This document shows positions 36,888 through 45,794 of a DNA stretch of 64,000 bases, piece after piece. Both the position numbers and the translations under genes were made by a program. The notes below the pieces were generated by a model. That model saw nothing but the letters and a program-made list of their open reading frames with translations. It was not told the DNA's origin and did no database searches. Source of the DNA: Brachyspira sp949287565 (GTDB lineage Bacteria > Spirochaetota > Brachyspiria > Brachyspirales > Brachyspiraceae); NCBI RefSeq assembly GCF_036997615.1, contig NZ_JAWLQA010000003.1; one strand, written 5' to 3'. Every line of letters begins with the position of its first letter. Position 1 is the first letter of the stretch.

Positions 36888-38561
36888 TTAATCTACTATT
36901 ATATCATCTATAGTACCGCCGGCTGGAATCATAGGTAAAACTTTCAAATCTTTATCTATAACACATTCTATCCATACAGGACAATTACATTTCAAAGCCT
37001 CTTCAAATGCTGTTTCAAATTCTTTTATAGTTTCGCATCTGAAGCCTTTAGCACCGAAACCTTCAGCAACTTTAACATAATCCATTTTTTTATTTATGTC
37101 TGTGCTGGAATATCTTTTATCATAAAATATAGTCTGCCATTGTCTAACCATACCTAATGTACTATTATTTAATATTATTGTTATAACAGGAAGATTATAT
37201 TCAACAGCAGTTGCAACTTCATTCAAATTCATATAGAAAGAGCCATCGCCTGTTATATGTATTACTCTTCTATCCGGCTTAGCAACCTGAACACCTAAAG
37301 CAGCACCATATCCGAATCCCATAGTACCCAAACCGCCGCTTGTTATAAAACTTCTTGGCTTTGTATGTCTTATATACTGAACTGCCCACATTTGATGCTG
37401 TCCTACATCTGTAACATAAATAGCTTCATCTTTAGTTTTATCACCTATTATATCCATAACTTTGCTTGGATAAATGCCGTCTTTATTAGTATTTCTATCT
37501 GAATCTTCTTTCATTTCTTTAGCTCTCAAATCTGACAAATATTTTACCCATTCATCATCTTCAACTCTTTTTACAAGTTTATTAAATCTATCCAATACAT
37601 CATTCAAGTCGCCTATTATACTATAATCAACATGAACATTCTTGTTTATTTCGCTTTTATCAATATCTATATGAACCTTTTTAGCAACTCCTCCAAATTT
37701 AGAAGTATTCAAAGCTACTCTATCACTGAATCTAGTTCCAACAGCAAGTATTAAATCTGCTTCATTCATAACCTTATTAGCTGTAGCAGAGCCATGCATT
37801 CCCAAAAGCCCTATATTTAACTTTTCATTATAACCTAATACTCCTGCTCCCATTAATGTATGCACTGAAGGTATATTGGTGTTGATCATAAACTCTCTTA
37901 ATTTATCGCTTGAATCCTTAGCACCGCCTCCGAAATATATAATAGGTCTTTTAGATTCATTTATTAATTTCGCCACCTCTTCTATAGTTTTTTCATCTTC
38001 AGCACTTATCTTAACAGGCTTAGGTACAAATTTTTCTTTTCTTTCATATTCTGTTTCTGTAAATGTGAAATTTTTTGGTATATCTATTAAAACAGGCCCT
38101 TTTCTTCCTGTATTCGCTATAACGAATGATTTTCTTATTGTATTTGCCAATTCATTAATATCTCTTACAACAAAATTATGTTTAGTAATAGGCATTGTAA
38201 TACCTGCAATATAAACTTCCTGAAATGAATCTTTACCTATTAAGCTTTCAGGCACATTTGCAGTTATAGCAATCAAAGGTACACTGTCCATGTATGCTGT
38301 TGCCAATGGTGTTACCAAATTAGTAGCCCCTGGTCCGCTTGTAGCAATTACCACTCCTGTTTTTCCGCTTGCTCTTGCATAGCCGTCTGCCGCATGACAA
38401 GCCCCTGTTTCATCTGCAGGCATTATATGTTTAATTTTATCTCTATATTTATAGATAGCATCATATATAAATAAAGCTGCTCCTCCCGGATACCCAAATA
38501 CTGTATCAACACCTTCCTCTATTAGAACTTCCATTATTATATCAGAACCGTTTAACTTCAT
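36888..38561 (-). CDS. ilvB: Acetolactate synthase large (catalytic) subunit
   Basis: This 557-aa TPP- and FAD-dependent AHAS carries out the first common step to valine, leucine and isoleucine. The catalytic Glu is in ADETGACHAADGYARA (near residue 51). The family RKGPVLIDIPKN is present. The TPP/Mg motif runs from GDGSFYMNLNE to the conserved NN before STLGMVRQWQ. AAGGAG precedes the start. A predicted translated leader ORF lies 121 nt upstream. Confidence 0.97.
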   Translation of the reverse strand: MKLNGSDIIMEVLIEEGVDTVFGYPGGAALFIYDAIYKYRDKIKHIMPADETGACHAADGYARASGKTGVVIATSGPGATNLVTPLATAYMDSVPLIAITANVPESLIGKDSFQEVYIAGITMPITKHNFVVRDINELANTIRKSFVIANTGRKGPVLIDIPKNFTFTETEYERKEKFVPKPVKISAEDEKTIEEVAKLINESKRPIIYFGGGAKDSSDKLREFMINTNIPSVHTLMGAGVLGYNEKLNIGLLGMHGSATANKVMNEADLILAVGTRFSDRVALNTSKFGGVAKKVHIDIDKSEINKNVHVDYSIIGDLNDVLDRFNKLVKRVEDDEWVKYLSDLRAKEMKEDSDRNTNKDGIYPSKVMDIIGDKTKDEAIYVTDVGQHQMWAVQYIRHTKPRSFITSGGLGTMGFGYGAALGVQVAKPDRRVIHITGDGSFYMNLNEVATAVEYNLPVITIILNNSTLGMVRQWQTIFYDKRYSSTDINKKMDYVKVAEGFGAKGFRCETIKEFETAFEEALKCNCPVWIECVIDKDLKVLPMIPAGGTIDDIIVD

Positions 38562-38682
38562 TAAATAACTCCTTATATTTTATAGCCTTTTTAATTTTCT
38601 TATTAGTATTTCTACTTATAGAAATTTTATTTTTAAATGTATTCAATCAAATAATGTATTTTATAAAAAATTGATTATAATA

Positions 38683-38835
38683 TTACAGGATAATGAGAAG
38701 AATTGAGAGGAGAATATTTAGGAAAACAATAATTTTTGAAGATTTATTTTGTTTATAAAAATTAGAGGCAGATGCTGGCATTTTTCTTATATCATCAAAA
38801 ACAGCATTCATACCATTAGCAGATGATGTATTCAT
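38683..38835 (-). CDS. 50-codon ORF upstream of ilvB: leader peptide or tail-anchored microprotein
   Basis: The ATG at 38835 has a strong AAAAGGAG ribosome site and lies about 20 nt from a predicted promoter. The peptide begins MNTSSANGMNAVFDDIRKMP and is hydrophilic to residue 34. Residues 35-50 (IIVFLNILLSILLIIL) are 13/16 Ile, Leu or Val and end exactly at the stop. The ilvB ATG is 121 nt further on. Such BCAA codon runs upstream of ilv operons are typical of attenuation leader peptides. The same segment could instead be a C-terminal membrane anchor. Only weak AT hairpins lie between the ORF and ilvB (38645-38676 and 38608-38625), so the attenuator is not proven. Confidence 0.6.
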   Translation of the reverse strand: MNTSSANGMNAVFDDIRKMPASASNFYKQNKSSKIIVFLNILLSILLIIL

Positions 38836-38863
38836 CTTTATTCTCCTTTTGTATTTGTTATTT

Positions 38864-38891
38864 ATTATAATATTTTTGAGTAATATTGCAA
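38864..38891 (-). promoter_or_regulatory. Predicted promoter of the ilv leader/ilvBNC operon
   Basis: On the minus strand, TTGCAA (38886-38891) and a perfect TATAAT (38864-38869) are separated by 16 bp. Transcription would start near 38857, about 20 nt before the leader ORF. Confidence 0.6.
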
Positions 38892-38934
38892 TACTTAAAA
38901 TAAATTTTTTCTTAACTTTTATTATTAATAGTAA

Positions 38935-38962
38935 TTGACAATATAAATTATTTTAGTATACT
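38935..38962 (+). promoter_or_regulatory. Predicted promoter of the sanA-like gene
   Basis: TTGACA (38935-38940) and TATACT (38957-38962) with a 16-bp spacer lie 26 bp upstream of the ATG at 38989. Confidence 0.65.
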
Positions 38963-38988
38963 ATCAAAACAACTATGCTGCAGGTTTT

Positions 38989-39810
38989 ATGAAGATATTA
39001 AAAAATAGATACAAAAATAAAATATTATATATAAAAAATAATAAAAGAATAATTGAAAATAGAATAGAGAATAAAAGCAGTATATATAAATTGATAAATT
39101 ATATACTGCTAATTTTTATTTTCATTTTTAGTTTTCTTCCAGAAATTATTATTATATCTGTAATATCTGCAGTGATATTATATTCATCTGTTTCACTTTA
39201 TTCAAAAAGATATATATATTCTTCAATAGAAGAAATACCATATAATGATGTTGCATTAGTATTAGGAACCAGCAAATATATGAATAATGGTCAAATAAAT
39301 ATGTATTTCAAATTCAGAATGGATGCTGCTTATGAATTATATAAAAGCGGAAAAGTGAAATACATACTTGTAAGCGGGGACAACAGATACAAATCATATA
39401 ATGAACCTAGACAAATGCGTCTTGATTTAATAAAATTGGGAGTGAATAAAAAGCATATATTTTTAGATTTCGCCGGATTTAGAACAAGAGATTCTATAAT
39501 AAGAGCTAATAAAGTTTTTGAACTTACAAATTTCACTATAGTTTCTCAGCCTTTTCATAATGAAAGAGCAATATTAATAGCAAGACAAAAAAATATTAAT
39601 GCAATAGCATATAATGCCGATAATGTTAGAAAACTTTATAGAGTAAGACAATTTCCAAGAGAATTAGGAGCAAGAGCTTTAATGTTTATTGATATACTAT
39701 TTAATAAACCTCCTAAATTCTATGGAGATATTATAAAAATAGAAGAAAGAGAAGATGATATAATAGATAAAAGTAATAAATTCGATAAATCAAAAATCAA
39801 AAAATTATAA
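38989..39810 (+). CDS. SanA/YdcF-like DUF218 membrane protein
   Basis: This is a 273-aa protein. A basic N-terminus and one or two membrane segments (about residues 33-65) precede a DUF218 domain: DVALVLGTSKYMNNGQINMY, YELYKSGKVKYILVSGDN, FLDFAGFRTRDSI and FTIVSQPFHNERAIL. The layout matches SanA, which in enterobacteria affects envelope permeability and vancomycin exclusion at high temperature. The biochemical activity is unknown. A Lys/Asp-rich tail follows. gltS starts 40 nt downstream on the same strand. Confidence 0.85.
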   Translation: MKILKNRYKNKILYIKNNKRIIENRIENKSSIYKLINYILLIFIFIFSFLPEIIIISVISAVILYSSVSLYSKRYIYSSIEEIPYNDVALVLGTSKYMNNGQINMYFKFRMDAAYELYKSGKVKYILVSGDNRYKSYNEPRQMRLDLIKLGVNKKHIFLDFAGFRTRDSIIRANKVFELTNFTIVSQPFHNERAILIARQKNINAIAYNADNVRKLYRVRQFPRELGARALMFIDILFNKPPKFYGDIIKIEEREDDIIDKSNKFDKSKIKKL

Positions 39811-39850
39811 ATATTTCAAAAATAAAAACATTCATTTTTAAGGAAACAAT

Positions 39851-41281
39851 ATGACATCTAAACTATTAACTGAATTATTGCAGTCATTATCTTTATTATC
39901 GGTATTGCTGCTTATAGGGGTTTTTTTAAGGGCTAAAATAAAGCTCTTTCAAAAATTATATTTGCCCGCTTCTGTAATAGGAGGATTTATTGGGCTTTTA
40001 ATATCTCCTGAAATATTAGGTAAATTCTCAAACTATTCAATATCCTCAGAATGGATAAGCACTTATTCACTTCTTCCCGGTATATTATCAATACCTATAT
40101 TTGCTGCTATTCCTTTGGGTATGTTCTTAAATGAAACAAAAAGTATAAAATCACTCTACCCTACAAAAGTTTTAATAGCATTCGGTATATTTCAATGTGC
40201 AAGTATGTTTCAATCTGCTATAGGATATGCCACTAATATACTATTTACAAAAATAAATCCGGATATAAATATGTATAGAACCTTCGGTTATGAACTTTCA
40301 GCAGGATTTGCAGGAGGGCATGGACTTGCCGCTGCTACAGGAAAATTACTTGAAGGTTTTGGAATACCTCAATGGGAAATAGCTCAAGGAGTTGCTCTCA
40401 CTACTGCTACAATAGGACTTGTGGGAGGAATGATATTTGGAATTATATTCATTAATATTGCAGTAAGAAAAAATAAAACTAATGTCATAAAAAGAATTAT
40501 TAATGAAAATGATGATAATCAAAATATAAACAAAATAGATAGAAACATGGAAGTAGGATACAACAATGATATAAGCAAGCAGGCTAGTTTGGGAAGAGAA
40601 ACTTTTTTAAGCAGCTCTATAGAAACTATAACCTTTCATTTGGCTGTTATATTTGCTGTATGCGGAATTGCTTTTATAGTTTTGAACTTCATTAAAAAAT
40701 TAAAAGTACCGGGATTAGATGTTCTTCCTGTTTGGACTTATTCTATGATTATAATGTTTGCTTTAAATATGATAATAAAAAAATTAAAACTATCTTGGAT
40801 GGTAGATGCTAAAGTTAAAGCAAAAATCATAGGTACATTAAGCGACTTTGCTATAGTATCAGCTATAACAAGCCTTCCTATAAAAGCCATAATACATTAT
40901 ATAGCACCTATAATAGTTATGTGCGTAGCTGGTTTTATATTTACTTATTTAATAGTATTTATATTTCATAATATGCTATTTAAAGATGATTATGCATTTG
41001 AAAGAGCTATAATTTCATGGGGTACTTTGACAGGGGTTTTGATAACAGGAATGACTCTTCTTAAAATATGCGATCCTGAATATAAAAGCCCGGCACTTAC
41101 AGAGTTTTCTTTAGGATTTTCTTTGATGTCTGTTACAGGTTTATTAGTTGTGCCTATACTTAATACAGTACTCGCTGTCGGCTCAACTTGGGATAATCTT
41201 ATAACAGCATTAATAACTTCGGCTATTTATTTGATTATAGCATTTGCTGTTTACTTTGTTCATAAAAAATCTGCTAATTAA
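39851..41281 (+). CDS. gltS: Sodium/glutamate symporter (GltS family)
   Basis: This is a 476-aa protein with about ten to twelve membrane segments. GltS-family features include the inverted halves with Gly-rich re-entrant loops: SAGFAGGHGLAAATG in the first half, and TLTGVLITGMTLLKICDP in the second. A hydrophilic cytoplasmic loop (about residues 205-255) sits between the halves. It probably imports glutamate with Na+, but some relatives accept other acidic substrates. AAGGAAAC precedes the ATG. The 3' end overlaps the convergent chelatase gene by 8 nt. Confidence 0.88.
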   Translation: MTSKLLTELLQSLSLLSVLLLIGVFLRAKIKLFQKLYLPASVIGGFIGLLISPEILGKFSNYSISSEWISTYSLLPGILSIPIFAAIPLGMFLNETKSIKSLYPTKVLIAFGIFQCASMFQSAIGYATNILFTKINPDINMYRTFGYELSAGFAGGHGLAAATGKLLEGFGIPQWEIAQGVALTTATIGLVGGMIFGIIFINIAVRKNKTNVIKRIINENDDNQNINKIDRNMEVGYNNDISKQASLGRETFLSSSIETITFHLAVIFAVCGIAFIVLNFIKKLKVPGLDVLPVWTYSMIIMFALNMIIKKLKLSWMVDAKVKAKIIGTLSDFAIVSAITSLPIKAIIHYIAPIIVMCVAGFIFTYLIVFIFHNMLFKDDYAFERAIISWGTLTGVLITGMTLLKICDPEYKSPALTEFSLGFSLMSVTGLLVVPILNTVLAVGSTWDNLITALITSAIYLIIAFAVYFVHKKSAN

Positions 41282-42032
41282 TACTGTTTATTAGCTTTTT
41301 TGTTTTATTGATAGCTAAAGATATAAAGGAATCCCATTCCCCTAAGGTTTTATCTATTACTTGCACCTCAAGTCCAAATTTTTTTATTTCATTGAATACT
41401 GTTTCAGAAATATCATGTTCATAATGAAATGATTTTGATATTAATATAGGTATTATCAATACTTTTTTATTTCTTTTTATTAACTTATCTTTTACCTCAT
41501 CTATACTTATACCTTCTGAAAATGTAATTGATATATAAGCATCATTTTTCAAATTTAATTTATAAGCAAGCATTCCATATGCCGAATTAGAATGATGCTT
41601 CCCTCCATGTCCTACAAATAAATATGTATAGTCATCATCTTTAAATTTTTCTGATATAATAGAAACCATATTATCATAATCTTCTGGAACAGATAATAAT
41701 GATTCTCCATATTTCAATATATCGTAACTGCTTTTATACTTCACTATAGAATGAAAAATCTTCATATAATCTTTATTTTGGAGAAGCACTATAGGAGAAA
41801 TATATACCTCATTTATTTTGCTTTTTTTTAATTCTTCTAATCTCTCAATCACAGAAGGAAAATGCACATTATCAGATATAATTTTTTTTATAGCGGTTGA
41901 ACTATAAGCATCAACTATATAAAAATCTTTAAATTCATCTTTAAATTTTTGTATAATTCTCTCATACATTAAATTTGTATTGCTGTAATTCTTTGCTCCA
42001 TGAAATAATAATATAATACTCTTATTAATCAT
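41274..42032 (-). CDS. CbiK-type sirohydrochlorin chelatase
   Basis: This 252-aa protein resembles the anaerobic sirohydrochlorin cobaltochelatase CbiK. The conserved metal-binding histidines appear in LFVGHGGKHHSN (near residue 145) and SKSFHYEHDI (near 207), with an N-terminal LLFHGAKN. Members insert cobalt for B12 or iron for siroheme. The gene is next to asrABC and the window contains siroheme but no corrin-ring genes, so iron insertion to make siroheme is the likelier role. It follows asrC by 93 nt and may be part of the asr transcript. It overlaps the 3' end of gltS. Confidence 0.85.
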   Translation of the reverse strand: MINKSIILLFHGAKNYSNTNLMYERIIQKFKDEFKDFYIVDAYSSTAIKKIISDNVHFPSVIERLEELKKSKINEVYISPIVLLQNKDYMKIFHSIVKYKSSYDILKYGESLLSVPEDYDNMVSIISEKFKDDDYTYLFVGHGGKHHSNSAYGMLAYKLNLKNDAYISITFSEGISIDEVKDKLIKRNKKVLIIPILISKSFHYEHDISETVFNEIKKFGLEVQVIDKTLGEWDSFISLAINKTKKLINSIN

Positions 42033-42125
42033 AAAAAAATATCCTTATATAAAAAGAAGATAAATTAATATATTATAAACAGAATATATCAAGTATATTA
42101 GAAGTTTAATTTATATTAAATAAAA

Positions 42126-43094
42126 TTAAACATAATGTATGCCTTTCCAATAAACAGGAGTATAAACTTCGGCTATATCAGGTAATTGAACATCTTTTAA
42201 AGCCCATTTCTTGAACTCTTCAAAACCTGTTCTATCTACAATATATCCAACATGTTCCTTGCCTCCTGGAGCTGTTAAATCTATATATTTTTTCACATAT
42301 TCATAAGTATTTAATATTATTTTTACTATACTATCTTCATCAGCCCATTTTATAAAATCTTCTCCAAGCCTAGGATTTTTTTTACCGGTACGTCCCATTA
42401 TTGTAAGTCTGTAATATTTTTTATCGCTTCTAGTCCAAGCTCTCATAGGACATTGAAGCACACATTCTCCGCATCCTATACAGCCTTTATGATTTCTTTC
42501 TATTTTATAATTAACCATACTAAGAACATCAGCAGACTTTCTTTTACAGGATTTCACACAGGCCTTACAGCTTATGCATCTGTCTTTCTCATACTGAGGA
42601 TGAGTCATACCAATAATACCGAAATCATGCATTCTAACTTTGGCACAATCATTAGGACATCCTGTCAAAGCAACTTTAAAATGTAAATCATTTGGAAATA
42701 TTGCTTTCTCTATTCTCTGAGCAAATGCTGTTGTATCATAACAGGCAAAAGGACAAACCCTGTTTCCAATGCAAGCAGATATATTCCTAGTTCCAGAAGA
42801 AGTATAGCCTTTGCCTTTTTCATCTTGATTAATATGAAGTCCTTCTATTATAGGCTGTATAAGTTCATTAACTTTAGGCATATCTTCCATTTTAATATCC
42901 GGAATCTCAAAACCCTGACGAACTGTCATATGAATAGTACCATTACCGTAATTTTCAGCTATATTTTTTATGATATCTAAATATTTAACATTTAAATGTC
43001 CGCCTGGAATCCTTATTCTTGAAGCAGTTAATCCTCTTTTTTTAGTAATACGAAATGCATTTTTTTTAAGTTTTTTAACATTTATATCCAGCAT
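42126..43094 (-). CDS. asrC: Anaerobic sulfite reductase subunit C (siroheme/4Fe-4S)
   Basis: This 322-aa siroheme reductase subunit has the coupled siroheme-[4Fe-4S] ligands CIGNRVC and GCPNDC. Two ferredoxin-type clusters (CISCKACVKSC and CIGCGECVLQC) follow. AsrC reduces sulfite to sulfide with six electrons; related siroheme enzymes also reduce nitrite to ammonia. It is the third gene of asrABC. AAGGAG precedes the start. Confidence 0.93.
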   Translation of the reverse strand: MLDINVKKLKKNAFRITKKRGLTASRIRIPGGHLNVKYLDIIKNIAENYGNGTIHMTVRQGFEIPDIKMEDMPKVNELIQPIIEGLHINQDEKGKGYTSSGTRNISACIGNRVCPFACYDTTAFAQRIEKAIFPNDLHFKVALTGCPNDCAKVRMHDFGIIGMTHPQYEKDRCISCKACVKSCKRKSADVLSMVNYKIERNHKGCIGCGECVLQCPMRAWTRSDKKYYRLTIMGRTGKKNPRLGEDFIKWADEDSIVKIILNTYEYVKKYIDLTAPGGKEHVGYIVDRTGFEEFKKWALKDVQLPDIAEVYTPVYWKGIHYV

Positions 43095-43118
43095 AATAAA
43101 ACTCCTTCTTTATAGTAT

Positions 43119-43910
43119 TTAATCAACTAAAGTTTTACCTTTAACATAATTAAATACAGGTCCGTCTAAACAAATATAAACATCATCAATTTTACAATGT
43201 CCGCATTTGCCTATTCCGCAGCACATTTTTCTTTCATATGATACCCAAATATTTTCTTCTTTAAGTCCTATTTTATCTAATTCCATTATTGAAAATTTCA
43301 TCATAGCAGGAGGCCCTACAACTATAGCAGCTGTATTATCATTAATTTTTAAATCGGGTATATATTTTGTCACAAGTCCTATATTTTTATTGTAGCCTTC
43401 AGGTGCAGCATCAACAGTCAGCACAAGATTCATATTTTTTTCCCATCTTTCTAAATCTTCTCTAAATAAAATATCATCCGGACTTTTAAATCCTACTATG
43501 GCTGTCATATCTTTTCTTTCATTGCTATGTTCACTGAAATATTCTATAACGCCTCTTACAGGTGAAACTCCTGTACCGCCGCCTGCAATAATTATTATAT
43601 CTTTTCCTTTATATAAATTAACATCGAAACCGTTGCCGTATGGTCCCCTCATAAAAAGTTTATTGCCAACATATTTTTCAAAAATTTCATTGGTAACTTT
43701 CCCTACTCTTCTTATAGTTAAATCTACACTTCCATCGTTTATACCGCTTATAGATATAGGAGCTTCTCCAAATTTTGGTATTGATACTTCAAAAAATTGT
43801 CCGGGTTTGCATTCTCCATCAAATGACATCTTAAAAGTATATTCTATAGATGTATGTTTCTTTATATCTAAAATCTCAGATAAAAAAGGTAAGTATTCAT
43901 TATTGCTCAT
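43119..43910 (-). CDS. asrB: Anaerobic sulfite reductase subunit B (FAD/NAD, 2Fe-2S)
   Basis: This 263-aa ferredoxin-NADP reductase-like protein has an N-terminal FAD domain. A GGGTGVSPVRGVIEYF NAD-binding motif follows near residue 110. The C-terminal cysteine cluster CCGIGKCGHC...C is typical of the dihydroorotate dehydrogenase electron-transfer/AsrB group. It passes electrons from NADH to AsrA/AsrC. Its ATG overlaps the asrA stop (ATGA). Confidence 0.93.
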   Translation of the reverse strand: MSNNEYLPFLSEILDIKKHTSIEYTFKMSFDGECKPGQFFEVSIPKFGEAPISISGINDGSVDLTIRRVGKVTNEIFEKYVGNKLFMRGPYGNGFDVNLYKGKDIIIIAGGGTGVSPVRGVIEYFSEHSNERKDMTAIVGFKSPDDILFREDLERWEKNMNLVLTVDAAPEGYNKNIGLVTKYIPDLKINDNTAAIVVGPPAMMKFSIMELDKIGLKEENIWVSYERKMCCGIGKCGHCKIDDVYICLDGPVFNYVKGKTLVD

Positions 43911-44914
43911 TTAGATATCTCCTTCATTCCATCTTCTAATTTATTAATACAATTAGAATAAGATATATATTCAGGACATGCATCATCACATCTTCCGCAT
44001 CCTACACACATAGTATATCCATTTCTCTTTTTATAATCAAATACTTTATGCATAACCTTAAAACGCATACGCTCGCCATTCTTTTTTCTATAAGAACCTC
44101 CGCCTGCAACATCAGTATATTCATCAACCATACATGAAGCATGAACTCTTCTTCTTTCTCCAACCTTTCCATTATCAGTATAAAAAATATCCTGCATAGT
44201 AAAACAGCTGCAAGTAGGACATACAAAATTGCATCTTCCGCAATTTATACATCTTGAATCATATTCATCCCACATCTTAGATTTATAAATATCTAAACTC
44301 AAATTATCCGGAACTCTTACTTTTACTTCATTTTCTTTAACATAAAAAATTTCTATATTAGCAGTTTGATAACCGCTCAATAAAGGTTCAAATTCAGTAT
44401 TTTTACAGTCTAATTCAAAACAATTATCTAAAGCATTAATTGCTAAATCATATTCATCACATTTATTGCTGTTCATACTAACACAAAAACAATTAGTAAA
44501 TGATTTAGAACATCCTATTAAAACAAATTTGATGTTATCTCTCAAACGTTTATAATAATAATCCTCAAATCCATTTTTTAAATATATCTGATCAAGTCTT
44601 TTAATAGCATGCAAATCACAGCTTCTCAAAAATATTAAAGCAGATTTATCCCTTTCAATATTTGATTCCTTAACTTCATCTTCTGTAAAATAAAATAATG
44701 TTTGGGTAATAGGTAAAACAGCCTCTTTAAAAGAATAATCAGACTTTTTCTCAAATTCTATATCATCAACACTCGATATAGATGCATATCTAACTATATC
44801 TGTATCAGAAAATGTTCCGCTGCCCTTAAATATTTTAGGGGCATATATAATATAGTCTTTTTTTAGACGATCAAGTAGTTTTTGAAGCTCTGATTTATCT
44901 AACTTGTATCCCAT
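43907..44914 (-). CDS. asrA: Anaerobic sulfite reductase subunit A (4Fe-4S)
   Basis: This 335-aa ferredoxin-like subunit ends with two [4Fe-4S] motifs, CINCGRCNFVCPTC (near residue 226) and CVGCGRCDDACPEY (near 308). The ATG at 44914 is chosen because GGAGG lies 8 nt upstream. The longer frame back to 44989 would overlap the regulator gene and a predicted promoter. It is the first gene of asrABC, which starts about 21 nt after the predicted transcription start at 44935. Confidence 0.93.
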   Translation of the reverse strand: MGYKLDKSELQKLLDRLKKDYIIYAPKIFKGSGTFSDTDIVRYASISSVDDIEFEKKSDYSFKEAVLPITQTLFYFTEDEVKESNIERDKSALIFLRSCDLHAIKRLDQIYLKNGFEDYYYKRLRDNIKFVLIGCSKSFTNCFCVSMNSNKCDEYDLAINALDNCFELDCKNTEFEPLLSGYQTANIEIFYVKENEVKVRVPDNLSLDIYKSKMWDEYDSRCINCGRCNFVCPTCSCFTMQDIFYTDNGKVGERRRVHASCMVDEYTDVAGGGSYRKKNGERMRFKVMHKVFDYKKRNGYTMCVGCGRCDDACPEYISYSNCINKLEDGMKEISK

Positions 44915-44941
44915 ATTATGCCTCCATTTAATTATAATAAT

Positions 44942-44983
44942 ACTATACAAGTAAATAAAAATAAGTATGTAATATAAATCACA
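44942..44983 (-). promoter_or_regulatory. asrABC promoter with CRP-type class II site
   Basis: The minus strand reads TGTGATTTATATTACA (44968-44983, centre 44975.5). A -10 box TATAGT follows at 44942-44947. The predicted +1 near 44935 puts the site centre at about -41, the class II activator position. The site overlaps the last codon of the regulator gene. The moeA promoter has the same geometry. Confidence 0.75.
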
Positions 44984-45668
44984 CATCATAAAAATAGTTT
45001 CTTAGTTTTTCTATATCTTTTATAAATATAAAATTATCTTTAAACTCTATTAAACTTAAATCGGATAATTTTTTTATTTGTCTTGATACCGTTTCTCTTC
45101 TTGAGCCTATCATTTCAGAAATATATGTAACAGTTAATGGTATATTTATTTTCACTATATTTTCACAGTATATGCCATTATCTTTTGCCAATTTTAATAA
45201 TTTAGAGGCTAATTTCTTTTCACATTCCAAATTATTTGTAGTATTTTGCAGCTGTCTGTAAAGCCTTCTTATATTCAAAGACATTAAATCCAATATGGAT
45301 TTTGATAATAAAAAATCATTCTCCATAGCCTTAATAAATATACTGCATGGAATAGACATTATTACAGAAGTTTCTAAAATTTCACAGCTTATAGATACTT
45401 TTATATTTTGAAGACTATGCTCATTTAATATTTTACCTTCATCGAATATAAATATTACCTTCTTATCTCCAAAATTATTTAACTTATATAAAGCTGCTTT
45501 TCCAAGTACCATTATATAAAGATTACTTATTTCATCTTTATCCATAAATACATGTTCACGTTCTTTATATGTTTTTAAAGTAGAAAATGGTTTTATATAT
45601 TCTATAGTTTTAGAATTAAGTTTTTTTAGTATTTCAATATTATTAAAAGCTTCATCTAATGTAATCAT
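44979..45668 (-). CDS. CRP/FNR-family transcriptional activator
   Basis: This 229-aa regulator has an N-terminal cyclic-nucleotide-binding-type beta roll (about residues 20-130), a dimerisation helix and a winged HTH. The recognition helix IGSRRETVSRQIKKL carries the Arg-Glu-x-x-x-Arg pattern of E. coli CRP, which reads TGTGA. It lacks the N-terminal Cys set of FNR, so it does not look like an Fe-S oxygen sensor; the effector is unknown. It is adjacent to asrA, and matching palindromes precede asrA and moeA. It is the probable activator of both operons. Confidence 0.88.
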   Translation of the reverse strand: MITLDEAFNNIEILKKLNSKTIEYIKPFSTLKTYKEREHVFMDKDEISNLYIMVLGKAALYKLNNFGDKKVIFIFDEGKILNEHSLQNIKVSISCEILETSVIMSIPCSIFIKAMENDFLLSKSILDLMSLNIRRLYRQLQNTTNNLECEKKLASKLLKLAKDNGIYCENIVKINIPLTVTYISEMIGSRRETVSRQIKKLSDLSLIEFKDNFIFIKDIEKLRNYFYDV

Positions 45669-45682
45669 AAACTGTTATTTAA

Positions 45683-45710
45683 ACAATATAATGATATTAA
45701 AAAAAGTCAA
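45683..45710 (-). promoter_or_regulatory. Predicted promoter of the CRP/FNR-family gene
   Basis: On the minus strand, TTGACT (45705-45710) and TATTGT (45683-45688) are separated by 16 bp. The start codon at 45668 would leave a very short leader, so the call is tentative. Confidence 0.4.
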
Positions 45711-45794
45711 TAAGTATTGATAAAAAAATAATAAATTGCTAAAATAAATCGACTATCGAATAAATAAAATATTTTCTAATAATTGGAATTACCT

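Noticed and set aside
38608..38676. Two AT hairpins as a proven ilv attenuator terminator
   Set aside because: The stems are only 6-7 AT-rich base pairs and are not followed by a U-run on the minus strand, so no terminator is claimed.
44915..44989. Longer N-terminus for asrA
   Set aside because: It would overlap the regulator gene, the CRP-type site and the GGAGG ribosome site that fits the ATG at 44914.
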